64,000 nucleotides of DNA from Allobosea lathyri (GTDB lineage Bacteria; Pseudomonadota; Alphaproteobacteria; Rhizobiales; Beijerinckiaceae): contig NZ_FNUY01000018.1 in assembly GCF_900108245.1 (NCBI RefSeq), positions 21,184 through 85,183 on the forward strand, written 5' to 3'. Below, in pieces: positions 51,689 to 61,296 of this stretch. The notes under the pieces were generated by a model. That model made no database searches and was not told the DNA's origin. It was given only the letters and a program-made list of their open reading frames with translations. The number at the start of each line of letters is the position of its first letter. The stretch's first letter is position 1. The translations under genes were made by a program, and so were the position numbers.

Positions 51689-52825
51689 ATGAATGCCATC
51701 ATGCGTACGAGCCTCGCGCTCCTGCTCCTTTCGGCTCCTGCCTCTGCCGCCGAACTCACCGTTCTGACCGCAGGCGACCAGAACATGGTCGATTATGTGA
51801 ACGACTATCTCGGACCGCTCTTCGAAAAGGAAAATCCCGGCAACACCGTCCGCGTCGTCGGCACAGGCCCGGGCGACGCCGGCTCGCAGAAGATCGTCGA
51901 GCGCTTCACGGCCCAATCGGGCGCCGGTTCGGCCAAATGGGATGCCGACGTTGCCGTCGTGCACGAGAAGTTCGCCGGCCCGATGGTCGAGAAGAACTGG
52001 CTCCTGTCCTACCGCGGCGACATCGCCAGCGGAAAGCTCGTCACCCGCTCCAATGCGGACATGGCGCTGGGCACCAAGGTCTCGGGCTTCGTGATGCCGA
52101 TGTTCAACAGCCAGACGGCACTGGCCTACAACCCCGCGCTGATCCCGACCCCGCCCAAGAGCTATGACGAGCTCGTCGCCTGGGCCAAGAAGAACCCCAA
52201 GCAGTTCGGCTATAACGGCATCAAGGGCGGCGCCTCGGGCGTCAGCTTCGTGATGGGCTGGATCTACGCCTATGGCGACGGCAGCGCCGACAAGCTGATG
52301 AACGGTCCCTTCGAGGAGGCCGAAACCAAGAAGTGGGACAAGGCCTTCGCCAGCCTGAAGGAGTTCAACAAGAACGCCGTCCTGACGCCGGGCAATGCCG
52401 GCACTCTCGACATGCTCAGCCGCGGCGAAATCGCGATGGGTCCTGTCTGGGTCGACATGTTCTATTCCTGGCAGGCCAACGGCCAGCTTCCGCCGACCAT
52501 GAAGCTCGCTCTGCCCGCGCCCGGCATGCCCGGCCAGCCGATGCACTACGTCATCCCGGCCAAGAGCCCCAACACCAAGCTCGCCGAGAAGTTCGTCGCG
52601 CTCGCCACCAGCCCGAAGGTCCAGGCCGAAGGCATCGTCAAGCGCTTCAACTGGTATCCCGGCATCGACGCCAAGCACGTCCAGGCCGAGCTCGACAAGG
52701 CGACCTGGGACAAGCTCTTCACCTCGATCACGCCCGACGCCCTCGCCCAATATGGCAAACCCTTCCCGATCGCGCCCTACAACAACGCGATCCTGGAAGC
52801 CTATGAGCGCAGCGTCGCCAACTAA
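51689..52825 (+). CDS. ABC substrate-binding protein, family 1
   Basis: A 378-residue periplasmic binding protein with a signal peptide, MNAIMRTSLALLLLSAPASA, cleaved before AELTVL. The two-lobe fold is indicated by VDYVNDYLGPLFEKENPGNTVRVV and the cross-over region GEIAMGPVWVDMFYSWQ. It belongs to the sugar/phosphosugar group of binding proteins. It lies 34 bases after the ATPase gene. A perfect hairpin terminator (52836-52865) follows, which likely makes this protein more abundant than the permeases. Confidence 0.87.
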   Translation: MNAIMRTSLALLLLSAPASAAELTVLTAGDQNMVDYVNDYLGPLFEKENPGNTVRVVGTGPGDAGSQKIVERFTAQSGAGSAKWDADVAVVHEKFAGPMVEKNWLLSYRGDIASGKLVTRSNADMALGTKVSGFVMPMFNSQTALAYNPALIPTPPKSYDELVAWAKKNPKQFGYNGIKGGASGVSFVMGWIYAYGDGSADKLMNGPFEEAETKKWDKAFASLKEFNKNAVLTPGNAGTLDMLSRGEIAMGPVWVDMFYSWQANGQLPPTMKLALPAPGMPGQPMHYVIPAKSPNTKLAEKFVALATSPKVQAEGIVKRFNWYPGIDAKHVQAELDKATWDKLFTSITPDALAQYGKPFPIAPYNNAILEAYERSVAN

Positions 52826-52835
52826 GACCGTCCGA

Positions 52836-52865
52836 GGGCTGCCCGGCATGCCGGGCAGCCCTTTT
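52836..52865 (+). terminator. Intercistronic terminator after the binding protein gene
   Basis: A perfect 26-base palindrome (52836-52861) with GGGCTGCCCGGCA as its left arm is followed by TTTT. It starts 10 bases after the stop. Read-through is needed to reach the permease genes, unless they have their own promoter in 52866-52946. Confidence 0.8.
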
Positions 52866-52901
52866 CCGCGCGATCCTTTCTTCCCCAAAATCTTCCTGTC
52901 G

Positions 52902-52929
52902 CACGATCTCCTGCCTCACGATCTCCTGC
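52902..52929 (+). repeat. Short direct repeat before the permease gene
   Basis: CACGATCTCCTGC occurs twice (52902-52914, 52917-52929) at 15-base spacing, just upstream of the permease ATG. No function is known; it may only reflect slippage. Confidence 0.6.
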
Positions 52930-52946
52930 TCGGGTCCTCGCCTGTC

Positions 52947-53768
52947 ATGCCAAGATACAGCCTCGGCCTTGCTCTCGTTCTGCCGGCCCTGACGATCATC
53001 GTCCTGTTCTTCATCGTGCCGCTGACTGCGTCGGTCATCGGCGCGTTCCGTATCGGCGACGGTTTCGGCATCGGCAATTTCGAGAAGGCGTTCTCGCTCT
53101 ATACGGCGGACATCATCTTCTCGCTTGCGGTCGTGGCGCTCTCGACGCTGCTGATCGGCCTGTTCTCGATCGCGATCGGCGGTTATCTCGTGCTCGGCGA
53201 GAATCCGCGCGCGGTCGCGATCCTGCGCTGGCTCTATCGCTGGCCGCTGTTCATTCCCTTCATCGTCGTTGGCCAGATCCTGCGGACCTTCCTCGCCAAG
53301 AACGGGCTGATGAACAACATCCTGGTCGGCGCGGGCATCCTGACGCCACTGCAGACCACCGGCCTGCTCGACTGGCGCGGCATCGTCATCGCCTTCGTCT
53401 GGAAGCAGACGCCCTTCGTCGCCTTGCTGGTCTCGGGCGCCATGGCCTCGATCGACCGCGGCACGATCGAGGCGGCGCGCAATCTCGGCGCATCGCGCTT
53501 TCGCATCCTCTGGGAGATCATCGTGCCGCAGGTGCGCGGCACCCTCTCGGTCGGGTTGATCCTGTCCTTCGTGACGATGATGTCGGTGCTCTCCGTGCCG
53601 CTGATGATCAACGCGCAATCGCCCACCATGATCACCGCCGACATCGCCTTCCGGATCAACTCCTATGGCGATTACGGCGTGGCCAACGCGCTCGGGTTCA
53701 TCTCGCTGATCCTGACCTCCTGCGTCGCCTGGATCTACATGCGCCAAGCCGTGAAGGAGCGGATGTGA
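52947..53768 (+). CDS. ABC transporter permease, UgpA/PotB-like
   Basis: A 273-residue permease. The first helix is LALVLPALTIIVLFFIVPL; the EAA loop is RGTIEAARNLGASRFRILWEIIVP (about 170-193). ATG 52947 gives the usual N-terminus; the longer frame would cross the terminator. Its stop overlaps the GTG of the next permease gene. It forms the channel with that gene product and is driven by the ATPase at 50509. Confidence 0.87.
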   Translation: MPRYSLGLALVLPALTIIVLFFIVPLTASVIGAFRIGDGFGIGNFEKAFSLYTADIIFSLAVVALSTLLIGLFSIAIGGYLVLGENPRAVAILRWLYRWPLFIPFIVVGQILRTFLAKNGLMNNILVGAGILTPLQTTGLLDWRGIVIAFVWKQTPFVALLVSGAMASIDRGTIEAARNLGASRFRILWEIIVPQVRGTLSVGLILSFVTMMSVLSVPLMINAQSPTMITADIAFRINSYGDYGVANALGFISLILTSCVAWIYMRQAVKERM

Positions 53769-54580
53769 GCCTGCTGAAATTCGACCCATGGTGGCTGCTG
53801 CGCGGCGCCGTGCTCGGCCTGCTGGCCTTCGCCATCTTCGGCCCTATCGCCAATCTGTTGCTCTGGGCTGTGGCGGAGCGCTGGTATTTTCCCCATATGC
53901 TGCCGCTGGAATACGGCTTCAGCTTCTGGGCCCGCGTCTTCGCACCGCGCGGCAATGCGATGGTGTCGCTCCTGAACAGCGTCATGATCGCCGTGCTGAC
54001 CGTCGGGATGGCACTGCTGGTCGCGATCCCCGCCGGCTATGCGCTCGCCCGCTGCAAGCTGCCGCTGCGGGGCCTGATCCTGATCGCCTTCCTGATCCCA
54101 CAGGCCTTCCCCAACCTGCCGGTTTACGTGAACATCGCCCAGCTGTTCTATCAGGTCGGGCTAAACGGCACGGTGCCGGGCGTCGTCATCGTCCATGTCA
54201 CGCATGGGCTGGTCTATGCGGTCTGGATCGCGACCGCCGCCTTCTCGGCCGTCGACCGCGAGCTGGAAGAGGCGGCGCGATCGATCGGCGCCAGTGGTCT
54301 GCGGGCCTTTGCCGACATCACGCTGCCGCTGGCGGCACCAGGGCTGATGGCGAGCGCCGTGTTCGTCTTTCTCGAATCGCTCGATGAGTTCACCGGCACC
54401 TATTTCGTCGGCGCGCCCGATGTCAGCACTCTGCCGCTGCTGCTCTATACGGCTGGTGCCGGCGGCAACTATCAGGTCGCCTCGATCACCGCCCTGCTGC
54501 TGCTGATCCCATCAATCGGCTTCATGCTCGTCGTCGAACGCTTCCTGAAGGCCGACGTTCTCTCCCGCGTCGGGCGTTGA
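53765..54580 (+). CDS. ABC transporter permease, UgpE/PotC-like (GTG start)
   Basis: A 271-residue permease with about six helices and the EAA loop RELEEAARSIGASGLRAFADITLP (about 160-183). It starts with GTG inside the overlap with the upstream permease stop. The phosphodiesterase gene follows after 41 bases. With the upstream genes it completes a classical four-component importer. Confidence 0.87.
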   Translation: MSLLKFDPWWLLRGAVLGLLAFAIFGPIANLLLWAVAERWYFPHMLPLEYGFSFWARVFAPRGNAMVSLLNSVMIAVLTVGMALLVAIPAGYALARCKLPLRGLILIAFLIPQAFPNLPVYVNIAQLFYQVGLNGTVPGVVIVHVTHGLVYAVWIATAAFSAVDRELEEAARSIGASGLRAFADITLPLAAPGLMASAVFVFLESLDEFTGTYFVGAPDVSTLPLLLYTAGAGGNYQVASITALLLLIPSIGFMLVVERFLKADVLSRVGR

Positions 54581-54621
54581 CCGCCCGACCCTTCACCATG
54601 CTTGCCTAGAGTTGCCTGCCG

Positions 54622-55410
54622 ATGAAGATCATCCAGCTGACCGACCCTCATCTCGTCCAGCCCGGCCAGATGCTGAACGGCACGGACCCGCTTGCGCGTC
54701 TGGGCATTGTCCTCGACGACATCAGCCGGCATCACGGTGACGCCGGCCTGCTCGTGATCACCGGCGACCTGACGGATGACGGCCTCGACCAGGCCTATCG
54801 CGCGCTCGACGAGCGCCTGCGCAAGCTCGGGTTGCCTTATCGCCTGCTGCTGGGCAATCACGACCAGCGCACGACTTTCGGGGCAATCTTCCCCCAGGTG
54901 CCGCGCGATGAAGCCGGCTTCGTGCAATCGGTCCTCGATACGCGCGAAGCCCGCCTGATCTTCCTGGACACGCTGGATGACGGCAAGGTCGGCGGCCGCC
55001 TCTGCGCGACCCGCCTCGCCTGGCTGGAACAGCGACTGACCGAAGCGCAGGGTCGCCCCGTCCTCCTGTTCATGCACCATCCGCCATTCGAAATCGGCCT
55101 GCCGGCACTCGATCACTGCCTGCTGGCGGCTGACGACGCATTGTCTCTCGCCACGCTCGTCCGTGGTCACGGCGACGTCAGGCAGATTTTTGCCGGCCAT
55201 GTCCATCGCCCCGCTCATGGGCTGTGGAACGGTGTCCCCGTCACCATGCTGCCGGGGACCAATCACCAGATGCCGCTGGATCTGCACGATGCCTCCGTGG
55301 GCCCGGTCGACGAACCGCCGGCCTATGGCGTCATTCTGCTTGATGCCGACAACCTGATCATCCATCTCAGAATCCTCGCTCCACCTGCCATGGCACCCGC
55401 ACATGGCTAG
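54622..55410 (+). CDS. Class III metallophosphodiesterase, GpdQ/CpdA-like
   Basis: A 262-residue binuclear metal phosphodiesterase. The full metal-site series is present: TDPHL (D-x-H), GDLTDDG, GNHDQ, MHHPPFE and GHVHRPAHG. GpdQ of Enterobacter cleaves glycerophosphodiesters, and CpdA and Rv0805 cleave cyclic nucleotides. The position after a Ugp-like importer favours glycerophosphodiesters or related alkyl phosphodiesters. No signal peptide is present, so it acts in the cytoplasm after uptake. A LacI-type gene follows after 30 bases. Confidence 0.88.
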   Translation: MKIIQLTDPHLVQPGQMLNGTDPLARLGIVLDDISRHHGDAGLLVITGDLTDDGLDQAYRALDERLRKLGLPYRLLLGNHDQRTTFGAIFPQVPRDEAGFVQSVLDTREARLIFLDTLDDGKVGGRLCATRLAWLEQRLTEAQGRPVLLFMHHPPFEIGLPALDHCLLAADDALSLATLVRGHGDVRQIFAGHVHRPAHGLWNGVPVTMLPGTNHQMPLDLHDASVGPVDEPPAYGVILLDADNLIIHLRILAPPAMAPAHG

Positions 55411-55440
55411 TCGGCTCGCGGCGAGGCCGCACGCAGGCAG

Positions 55441-56463
55441 ATGACAGAACACGACAAACCGACAACGCCCTTTCCATCCTTCGTCAACGCCCAGGAGGTC
55501 GCCGACCGGGCGGGTGTTTCCCGGTCGGCAGTGTCCCGCGCGTTCACGCCAGGCGCCAGCATCGCGCATGAGACACGCGTCAAGGTGATGGAGGCCGCCG
55601 AACAGCTCGGCTACGAGGTCAACGATCTCGCGCGCGGCCTGCTCGCCCGGCGCAGCCAGCTCGTCGGCCTGATCGTGACCGAACCCGAGCAGGGTTTTCG
55701 CGCCCATCTCGTCAGCGCGCTGACGCGCAGCCTGATCCAGCGCGGGCGCCTGCCCGTCGTGCTGAACACCGGCCGCAGGGCCGAGGAAATCGCCGCCGCA
55801 CAGAAGTTGCTCGTCGGCTACCGGGCCGAAGCGACGATCGTATTGTCAGGGTCGCCGCCATCCTCGGTCGTCGAGCTTGCCCGCCGCAACGGCCAGCCCC
55901 TGATCCTGATCGGTCGTTCGGAAGCCGGCGCCGACCATATCCGCAGCCGCAACCGGGATGCGGCGACGCAAGCTGCCGAACTATTCCACAAAGCGGGTTT
56001 CACACGGCTGGGCCTTGCCAGCTCGACGAGCGGGACACCGAGCGTCGTCGAGCGCGAGGAGGCCTTCGTCGCGGCCGCCTTAGGCTATGGCATCACGGTC
56101 TCGATCGCGCGGGGCGACAATACCGACTATGCCGGCGGCCGCATGGCGGCGACCGCCATGCTGGCGCAGGCCGCTCCGCAGGCGGTGTTCTGCATCAACG
56201 ACCTGATCGCCTTCGGCTTCATCGACCGAATGCGCGAATGCGGGATCGCCGTGCCGCTCGACATCTCCGTCATCGGCTTCGACGACATTCCGGAAGCGAG
56301 TTGGGCGGCCTACGACCTCACGACGTTCCGGCAGGATCCCGAAGTGCTTGCCGCCCAGGCGATGGCGCTGCTGGAGCACCGGCTTGCTCATCCGCACGCT
56401 CCCCCTGAGACCATCGAGATCACGGCGCCGCTCGTTCTGCGCGGGTCGGTGCGGACCGCGTGA
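55441..56463 (+). CDS. LacI-family transcriptional regulator
   Basis: A 340-residue regulator. The N-terminal helix-turn-helix is NAQEVADRAGVSRSAVSRAF (about 16-35), then the hinge LGYEVNDLARGLLARRS. The ligand domain contains FCINDLIAFGFIDRM and ISVIGFDDIPEAS, typical of the family. It is the last gene of the Ugp-like operon. The perfect palindrome at 50480-50495 is a likely operator. Its effector is probably a breakdown product of the transported compound. Confidence 0.9.
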   Translation: MTEHDKPTTPFPSFVNAQEVADRAGVSRSAVSRAFTPGASIAHETRVKVMEAAEQLGYEVNDLARGLLARRSQLVGLIVTEPEQGFRAHLVSALTRSLIQRGRLPVVLNTGRRAEEIAAAQKLLVGYRAEATIVLSGSPPSSVVELARRNGQPLILIGRSEAGADHIRSRNRDAATQAAELFHKAGFTRLGLASSTSGTPSVVEREEAFVAAALGYGITVSIARGDNTDYAGGRMAATAMLAQAAPQAVFCINDLIAFGFIDRMRECGIAVPLDISVIGFDDIPEASWAAYDLTTFRQDPEVLAAQAMALLEHRLAHPHAPPETIEITAPLVLRGSVRTA

Positions 56464-56525
56464 CCGTGGCCTGAAGATAGCCCTGTAGCTGCCTTTGCTT
56501 CAGCAGTGGAGACAGCGATCCCCCG

Positions 56526-57425
56526 TCACGGCAGATCCATGCGTGGGTCGAGCGCGTCGCGCAGGCCGTCGCCGACGAAATTGAAGCTGGTGACGGCGAG
56601 CGTGATCGCGGCACCCGGCAGGATGGCGAGCCAGGGCGCGCTCGTCAGATAGCTCTGCGCGTTTTCCAGCATGTTGCCCCAGCTCGGCGTCGGCGGTTGG
56701 ATGCCATAGCCGAGGAAGGAAATGTAGCTCTCGGCGAGAATGGCATGGGCGACGTTCAAGGTCGCCGCAACCACAATCGGTGCGACTGCATTGGGCAGCA
56801 ATTCGCGGAACATGATGCGCGCGTTGCTGGAGCCCATCGAGACGGCGGCGACCGCGAAATCGCGTGTCCGCAGCGAGCGGATCTGCGCCTCGACGACACG
56901 GGCGACCTCCATCCAGGAGGTCATCGCGATCAGCAGCACGATCGAGGGCACGGAGGGCTCGATCAGGGCGGAGATGGCGAGAAGCAGGAAGATCGACGGG
57001 AAGCAGAGCATCGCGTCGACGAAACGCATCAGGGCGGCCCCGACAACGCCCTGATAGAAGCCCGCGATGACGCCGACGCAAACGCCGATCGCCATGCTGA
57101 CCAGCATCGCCGAGAAGCCCACAGCCAGCGAAATGCGTCCGGCCATCAGCAGGCGAGCGAGGATGTCGCGCCCGAGCGGGTCGGTGCCGAGGACATGCGG
57201 ACCCGAGAAGGGCGGCGCGAAACGCTGGCGGATGTCGATGAAGGTATCGCTATAGGGCAGCAGCATGGGACCGAAGACGCAGGCCAGCACCATCGTGACG
57301 ATGGCAGCCGCGCCGAAGACCGCGAGCTTGTGCCGCCTGAAGCGACGCATCCCCGCACTGTTCCAGCGCGATGGGGGCAGCTGCGGGGCCAGGCTTTGTG
57401 TATCCGACAGGTTGGCGGCGCTCAT
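56526..57425 (-). CDS. ABC transporter permease, DppC/OppC type
   Basis: A 299-residue permease with the DppC pattern: an N-terminal helix (about 32-55), GPHVLGTDPLGRDILARLLMAGRISL (about 75-100), the EAA loop RDFAVAAVSMGSSN and the ending NFVGDGLRDALDPRMDLP. Its ATG overlaps the stop of the partner permease gene by 4 bases; the longer frame to 58034 is a shadow. The gap to the convergent lacI gene is 62 bases with no clear terminator. Confidence 0.88.
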   Translation of the reverse strand: MSAANLSDTQSLAPQLPPSRWNSAGMRRFRRHKLAVFGAAAIVTMVLACVFGPMLLPYSDTFIDIRQRFAPPFSGPHVLGTDPLGRDILARLLMAGRISLAVGFSAMLVSMAIGVCVGVIAGFYQGVVGAALMRFVDAMLCFPSIFLLLAISALIEPSVPSIVLLIAMTSWMEVARVVEAQIRSLRTRDFAVAAVSMGSSNARIMFRELLPNAVAPIVVAATLNVAHAILAESYISFLGYGIQPPTPSWGNMLENAQSYLTSAPWLAILPGAAITLAVTSFNFVGDGLRDALDPRMDLP

Positions 57426-58378
57426 TGTCCACTCCTCTCGATGCGGGGGTCGGCCAGGCCGTAGAGGAGGTCCGCGATCAGGCTTCCCAGCAGAACCAGC
57501 ACCGCCGTCAGCATCAGGATGCCCATGATCGTCGGATAGTCGCGATAGCTGATCGAATCGAGGAAGAGGCGCCCCATGCCCGGCCAGGTGAAGACGGTCT
57601 CGGTAACGAGCGCCCCCGAGAGCAGCGTCGGCACATGCAGGCCGGTGATCGTGATCATCGGCAGCAAAGCGTTGCGCAAGGCGTGGCGCAGCAGGATGTA
57701 GCGCTCGGACAGGCCCTTGGCCCTGGCCGTGCGGACATAGTCTTGGTTGATCACCTCCAGCATCGAGGAGCGCATGTAGCGGCTCCAGACCGCGGTCGAG
57801 ACCAGCGCAAGCACGATGCAGGGGCCGATCAGATGATGCAGCTGGTTGAGAAAGGAGCCGTCTCCGACGGTATAGCGGTTGCCAGAGGGCAGCCAGCCAA
57901 GCCCGACGGAGAAGACGTAGATGATCACGAGGCCGAACCAGAAGGTCGGGATCGACAGGGCGATCATCGCGCCGATCGTCGCTAGGCTGTCGAAAAGCGA
58001 GTAGCGCTTGATGGCACCGAGAATGCCGATCCACGCGCCCAGAAACATGGCGAGCAACGTCGAAGTCAGCATCAGCTCCATCGTTGCGCCGATATGCGAG
58101 GTCACGATCTTCAACACCGGCTGCTGGTCGCGATAGGACACGCCCCAGTCACCGCGCAGCATGCGCCAGAGCCATTCCAGATACTGGACCGGCAAGGGTC
58201 GGTTCAGGCCGAGCTGTTCCGCGATGCGGTCCAGATCGGCCTGGGTCATTTCGCCACTCGCCGCGAATTGCGACAGAGGCCCGCCGGGAGCCAGATGCAG
58301 GATCGCGAAGCCGATCATCGAAACGATGAACAGCAACAGCACGGCCTGCATCAGGCGGCGAATGAGGAAACCGCTCAC
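57422..58378 (-). CDS. ABC transporter permease, DppB/OppB type (GTG start)
   Basis: A 318-residue permease starting with GTG 9 bases after AGGAG. Features are an N-terminal helix (8-28), HLAPGGPLSQFAASGEMTQADLDRIAEQLGL and the EAA loop QDYVRTARAKGLSE (about 216-229). It lies 31 bases after the binding-protein stop. With the DppC-type gene downstream it forms the channel of a peptide-type importer. Its ATPase is probably the partial gene at 63305. Confidence 0.88.
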   Translation of the reverse strand: MSGFLIRRLMQAVLLLFIVSMIGFAILHLAPGGPLSQFAASGEMTQADLDRIAEQLGLNRPLPVQYLEWLWRMLRGDWGVSYRDQQPVLKIVTSHIGATMELMLTSTLLAMFLGAWIGILGAIKRYSLFDSLATIGAMIALSIPTFWFGLVIIYVFSVGLGWLPSGNRYTVGDGSFLNQLHHLIGPCIVLALVSTAVWSRYMRSSMLEVINQDYVRTARAKGLSERYILLRHALRNALLPMITITGLHVPTLLSGALVTETVFTWPGMGRLFLDSISYRDYPTIMGILMLTAVLVLLGSLIADLLYGLADPRIERSGQ

Positions 58379-58409
58379 GCGACGATGCTCCTGGCGCGAC
58401 AGATCATGC

Positions 58410-60101
58410 TCAGCGGGCCCAGTACCAGCTGCCCATGTTCCAGGCGTTCTGGCGGGCGTTGATGTTGGGACGGTAGCCGACGAGCCCGTCCTTGATGCCT
58501 TCCAGAGGCGCGTACTGGAAGATCGGCAGAATCGGCAGCTCCTCGCGCACAATCTCCTGCAGCTTCCAGTAGATCGCCTTGCGCTTGTCCTGGTTGAAGG
58601 TCGCCTGGCCGTCCTTCATCAGCTGATCGGCTTCAGTGTTCTGCCACTGCATGTAGTTGCCGCCATTGCCGTTCTTGGCGGGAATCGCGTCCGACGCGAA
58701 ACGCGAGGCCGGATCGGGATCGAGCCCGGTGCGGAAGGCGGTGCCGACCAGTAGCGACTGGAACTTCGAGCGGACGTAGAAATCGCCCCAAATCACGGCG
58801 GCCGGCATGTTGCTGATCTTGATCGTCGCGCCGACCTGCTGCCAATCCTGCATCATCAGCTGCTGGCACTGCTCGCGCAGGGCATTGCCCGTCGTGGTCG
58901 AAACCGCGAATTCCAGACGTGTGCCGTTCTTCTCGCGCACGCCTCGGGAGCCACGCTTCCAGCCGGCCTGGTCGAGCAGCTGGTTGGCCTTGGCGAGATC
59001 GTATTCCTGCTTCGGCAGATTGGGGTTGTAGGCCCAGGACTCGCGCGGCGCGAAGGACTCGGTCCCCTTGGGCACGCCATAATAGATGGAGTCGACGATC
59101 GCCTGCTTGTTGATCGAGGCGTAGAGCGCCTGTCGCACGGCCTTCTCGACAAAGGCAGGATGCTCGAGGTTGGGCATGATGACCTCGATATTGCCGCTGG
59201 GGGCAACAGCCACCTTGCGGCCGGGAAGCTTGATCGCCTCCTCGTAATAGTTCGCCGGAATGCCGGAGATGATCACGACATCGACCTGCCCGGTCCTGAA
59301 CTGCGCATAGAGCGCCGTCATGTCCGGGATGTATTTGGCGACCGCGCCTTCGAGATAGGGCCCGGCGCCGTGATAGCGCTCGTTGGCGACGAGCGTGATG
59401 CTGTCCCCCGGCCTGCGTTCGCCCCATTTGAACGGGCCGGTGCCAACCGGCGCGCCATTGAAGGGCGCGGTGTTGGGGTCTTCGGCCTTGCCGAGAATAT
59501 GCTTGGGCACGATGTGCGTGTTGGCGAGCTGTGCGAGATAGGGCGCAAAGGCGCGCTCCATCCGCCAGGAAATCTCATAGGGTCCCTTGACGACGATGTC
59601 CTTGACCAGGTCATGCCCGACGCGCGTGCGGGCCTTGAAACCCGGCGACATGATCAGGTCGAGCGAGTACTTGACGTCTTCGGCCGTAAAAGGCGCTCCG
59701 TCATGCCAGACGACGCCTTCGCGCAGCTTGACCGTCCAGGCCAGGCCGCCCTCGGTGATGCCACCATTTTCTTCGCTGGGCACGCTGACCGCGAGATCGG
59801 GAACGAGCGTGCCGTCCGGCTCGGCCACCCAGAGCGAGCTGAACACGCTCGTCCAGATCACTTCATCGACTTCGACGCCCGGCATCAACGGATTGAAGGC
59901 CTTGGGCTCCTGGGAGAGGCCGAGCACGACCTGTCCCGCGCGCTTCGCAGGCGGCGGCGGAACGGCACCTGCCGTCTGCGCCTGGGCGCCAAAGCCCATG
60001 GAAGCTGCAACGCCCGCAGCGCTCAGGCCAAGAAAATCGCGCCTATGCAGGGCAGGTAACGGAAACCCAAGGTCTGAAAACCTCTTCGACTGATCCGACA
60101 T
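58410..60101 (-). CDS. ABC substrate-binding protein, family 5, Tat-exported
   Basis: A 563-residue periplasmic binding protein. A twin-arginine signal is seen at HRRDFLGLSAAGVAASMGFG, with cleavage near AQA. The mature part has LGLSQEPKAFNPLMPGVEVDE, LREGVVWHDGAPFTAEDVKYSLDL and GTGPFKWGERRPGDSITLVANE, typical of the family. GGGAG precedes ATG 60101. It heads a minus-strand operon with two permeases, divergent from the XRE-cupin/RidA/oxidase genes. Confidence 0.88.
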   Translation of the reverse strand: MSDQSKRFSDLGFPLPALHRRDFLGLSAAGVAASMGFGAQAQTAGAVPPPPAKRAGQVVLGLSQEPKAFNPLMPGVEVDEVIWTSVFSSLWVAEPDGTLVPDLAVSVPSEENGGITEGGLAWTVKLREGVVWHDGAPFTAEDVKYSLDLIMSPGFKARTRVGHDLVKDIVVKGPYEISWRMERAFAPYLAQLANTHIVPKHILGKAEDPNTAPFNGAPVGTGPFKWGERRPGDSITLVANERYHGAGPYLEGAVAKYIPDMTALYAQFRTGQVDVVIISGIPANYYEEAIKLPGRKVAVAPSGNIEVIMPNLEHPAFVEKAVRQALYASINKQAIVDSIYYGVPKGTESFAPRESWAYNPNLPKQEYDLAKANQLLDQAGWKRGSRGVREKNGTRLEFAVSTTTGNALREQCQQLMMQDWQQVGATIKISNMPAAVIWGDFYVRSKFQSLLVGTAFRTGLDPDPASRFASDAIPAKNGNGGNYMQWQNTEADQLMKDGQATFNQDKRKAIYWKLQEIVREELPILPIFQYAPLEGIKDGLVGYRPNINARQNAWNMGSWYWAR

Positions 60102-60575
60102 GATATGTCTCCCTTCCCTTTTTCTGCCAAACGCGATCAAAATCAGCGAATTCGCCAATCCCTGATCTTTGGGTCGTCGAGCGCTATCAGATCAATTTTT
60201 CCGGGCAGGATTCGATAGCTTCCTGACGCGCGGCGATTTCTTCGACCCGGCTTCGACATTCCCATTCACAAGCGAAGCCAATTCTCCGCGCTGGCCTTTG
60301 ACAAAGGCGTCGCGCCGATCGCTTCACCGAACCAGGACTGGCGCCTCAGCACCAGCCATATGCATTTCACAGCGCCATAAATCCATTATAATGATGGACC
60401 CGTCAAGCGAATGACACAATCCGAATCGCACCTCACGGAATCACGCGCATCCGACGCCCGATTTTCCCCGAAAAATGAAGCATCCGCGAAATTCGTCCAA
60501 TTCCAGAGCTAACCAATTGCGCAGGATCGCAGCCGCGCCTATGATCGATCTTCATTAAAATGGATTTCAGGGACC
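60102..60575. promoter_or_regulatory. Divergent control region with a near-palindrome
   Basis: This 474-base gap has no supported gene and is more A/T-rich than its neighbours. TCCATTATAATGATGGA (60382-60398) is a 17-base near-perfect palindrome (one mismatch) and a candidate operator for the XRE-cupin regulator. CTTCATTAAAATGG (60550-60563) may hold the -10 box of that gene. Confidence 0.4.
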
Positions 60576-61199
60576 ATGCCGCCAGCCGAAAGCTTCAAGC
60601 CCGATGCGGACGCGTTCGCCCATCCCCTGGGCGATCAATCCCAGCAGATCGGGAACAGGCTTCGCAGCCTGCGCAGCGAGCGAAAGCTGACGATCGCCGA
60701 GCTTGCCGCCAAGGCCGGCGTGTCCTCGGGAATCATCAGCCAGATCGAGCGCGGAGCCTCCAATCCCTCGATCAACACGCTGCAGAAAATCCGCTCGGCG
60801 CTTGGCGTCAATCTCTGGCAGTTCCTGGACGACGCGCCGAGCCCCTCAGCGGAGGATCTGCCCTTCGTGCGGCGGCGGGCCAACCGGCCGCGCATCGTCG
60901 CCGGCAAAATGCATCTGACCAAGGAACTGCTCTCGCCCAGCAGCAGCGAAAACCTGCGCTTCATGATCCTGACGCTGCCGCAGGGCGCCGAAAGCGAGGA
61001 CATGTTGAGCGGGCCCGGCGACAAGGGCGGCTATGTGATGAGCGGGCAGGTCGAATTGACCGTGGACGACCGCGTCGCCCAGCTCGTCGAAGGCGATGCC
61101 TTTCAGTTCAAAAGCACCCTGCCCCACCGCCTCGTGAACCGCCACGATGTCGAGGCAAAACTGGTCTGGATCATCAATATCCAGGATTCGCACCTGTAG
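60576..61199 (+). CDS. XRE-family regulator with C-terminal cupin (PuuR-like)
   Basis: A 207-residue regulator. The helix-turn-helix (about 26-80) includes RLRSLRSERKLTIAELAAKAGVSSGIISQIERG. A cupin fold (about 125-200) follows, with VMSGQVELTVDDRVAQLVEGDAFQF. This pair of domains is typical of PuuR and other amine or amino-acid catabolism regulators. It is followed by a RidA-family gene after 97 bases and an FAD oxidase gene. It likely controls these and perhaps the divergent importer operon. Confidence 0.88.
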   Translation: MPPAESFKPDADAFAHPLGDQSQQIGNRLRSLRSERKLTIAELAAKAGVSSGIISQIERGASNPSINTLQKIRSALGVNLWQFLDDAPSPSAEDLPFVRRRANRPRIVAGKMHLTKELLSPSSSENLRFMILTLPQGAESEDMLSGPGDKGGYVMSGQVELTVDDRVAQLVEGDAFQFKSTLPHRLVNRHDVEAKLVWIINIQDSHL

Positions 61200-61296
61200 G
61201 CCGACGCCTGCCGCCCGCTCAAATTCCCCGCCATCCCCCAATGTCGTCGCGCAACCGCGCGGTCGCATAACCTAGCCTCAACTGGAGTAGTTCAAG

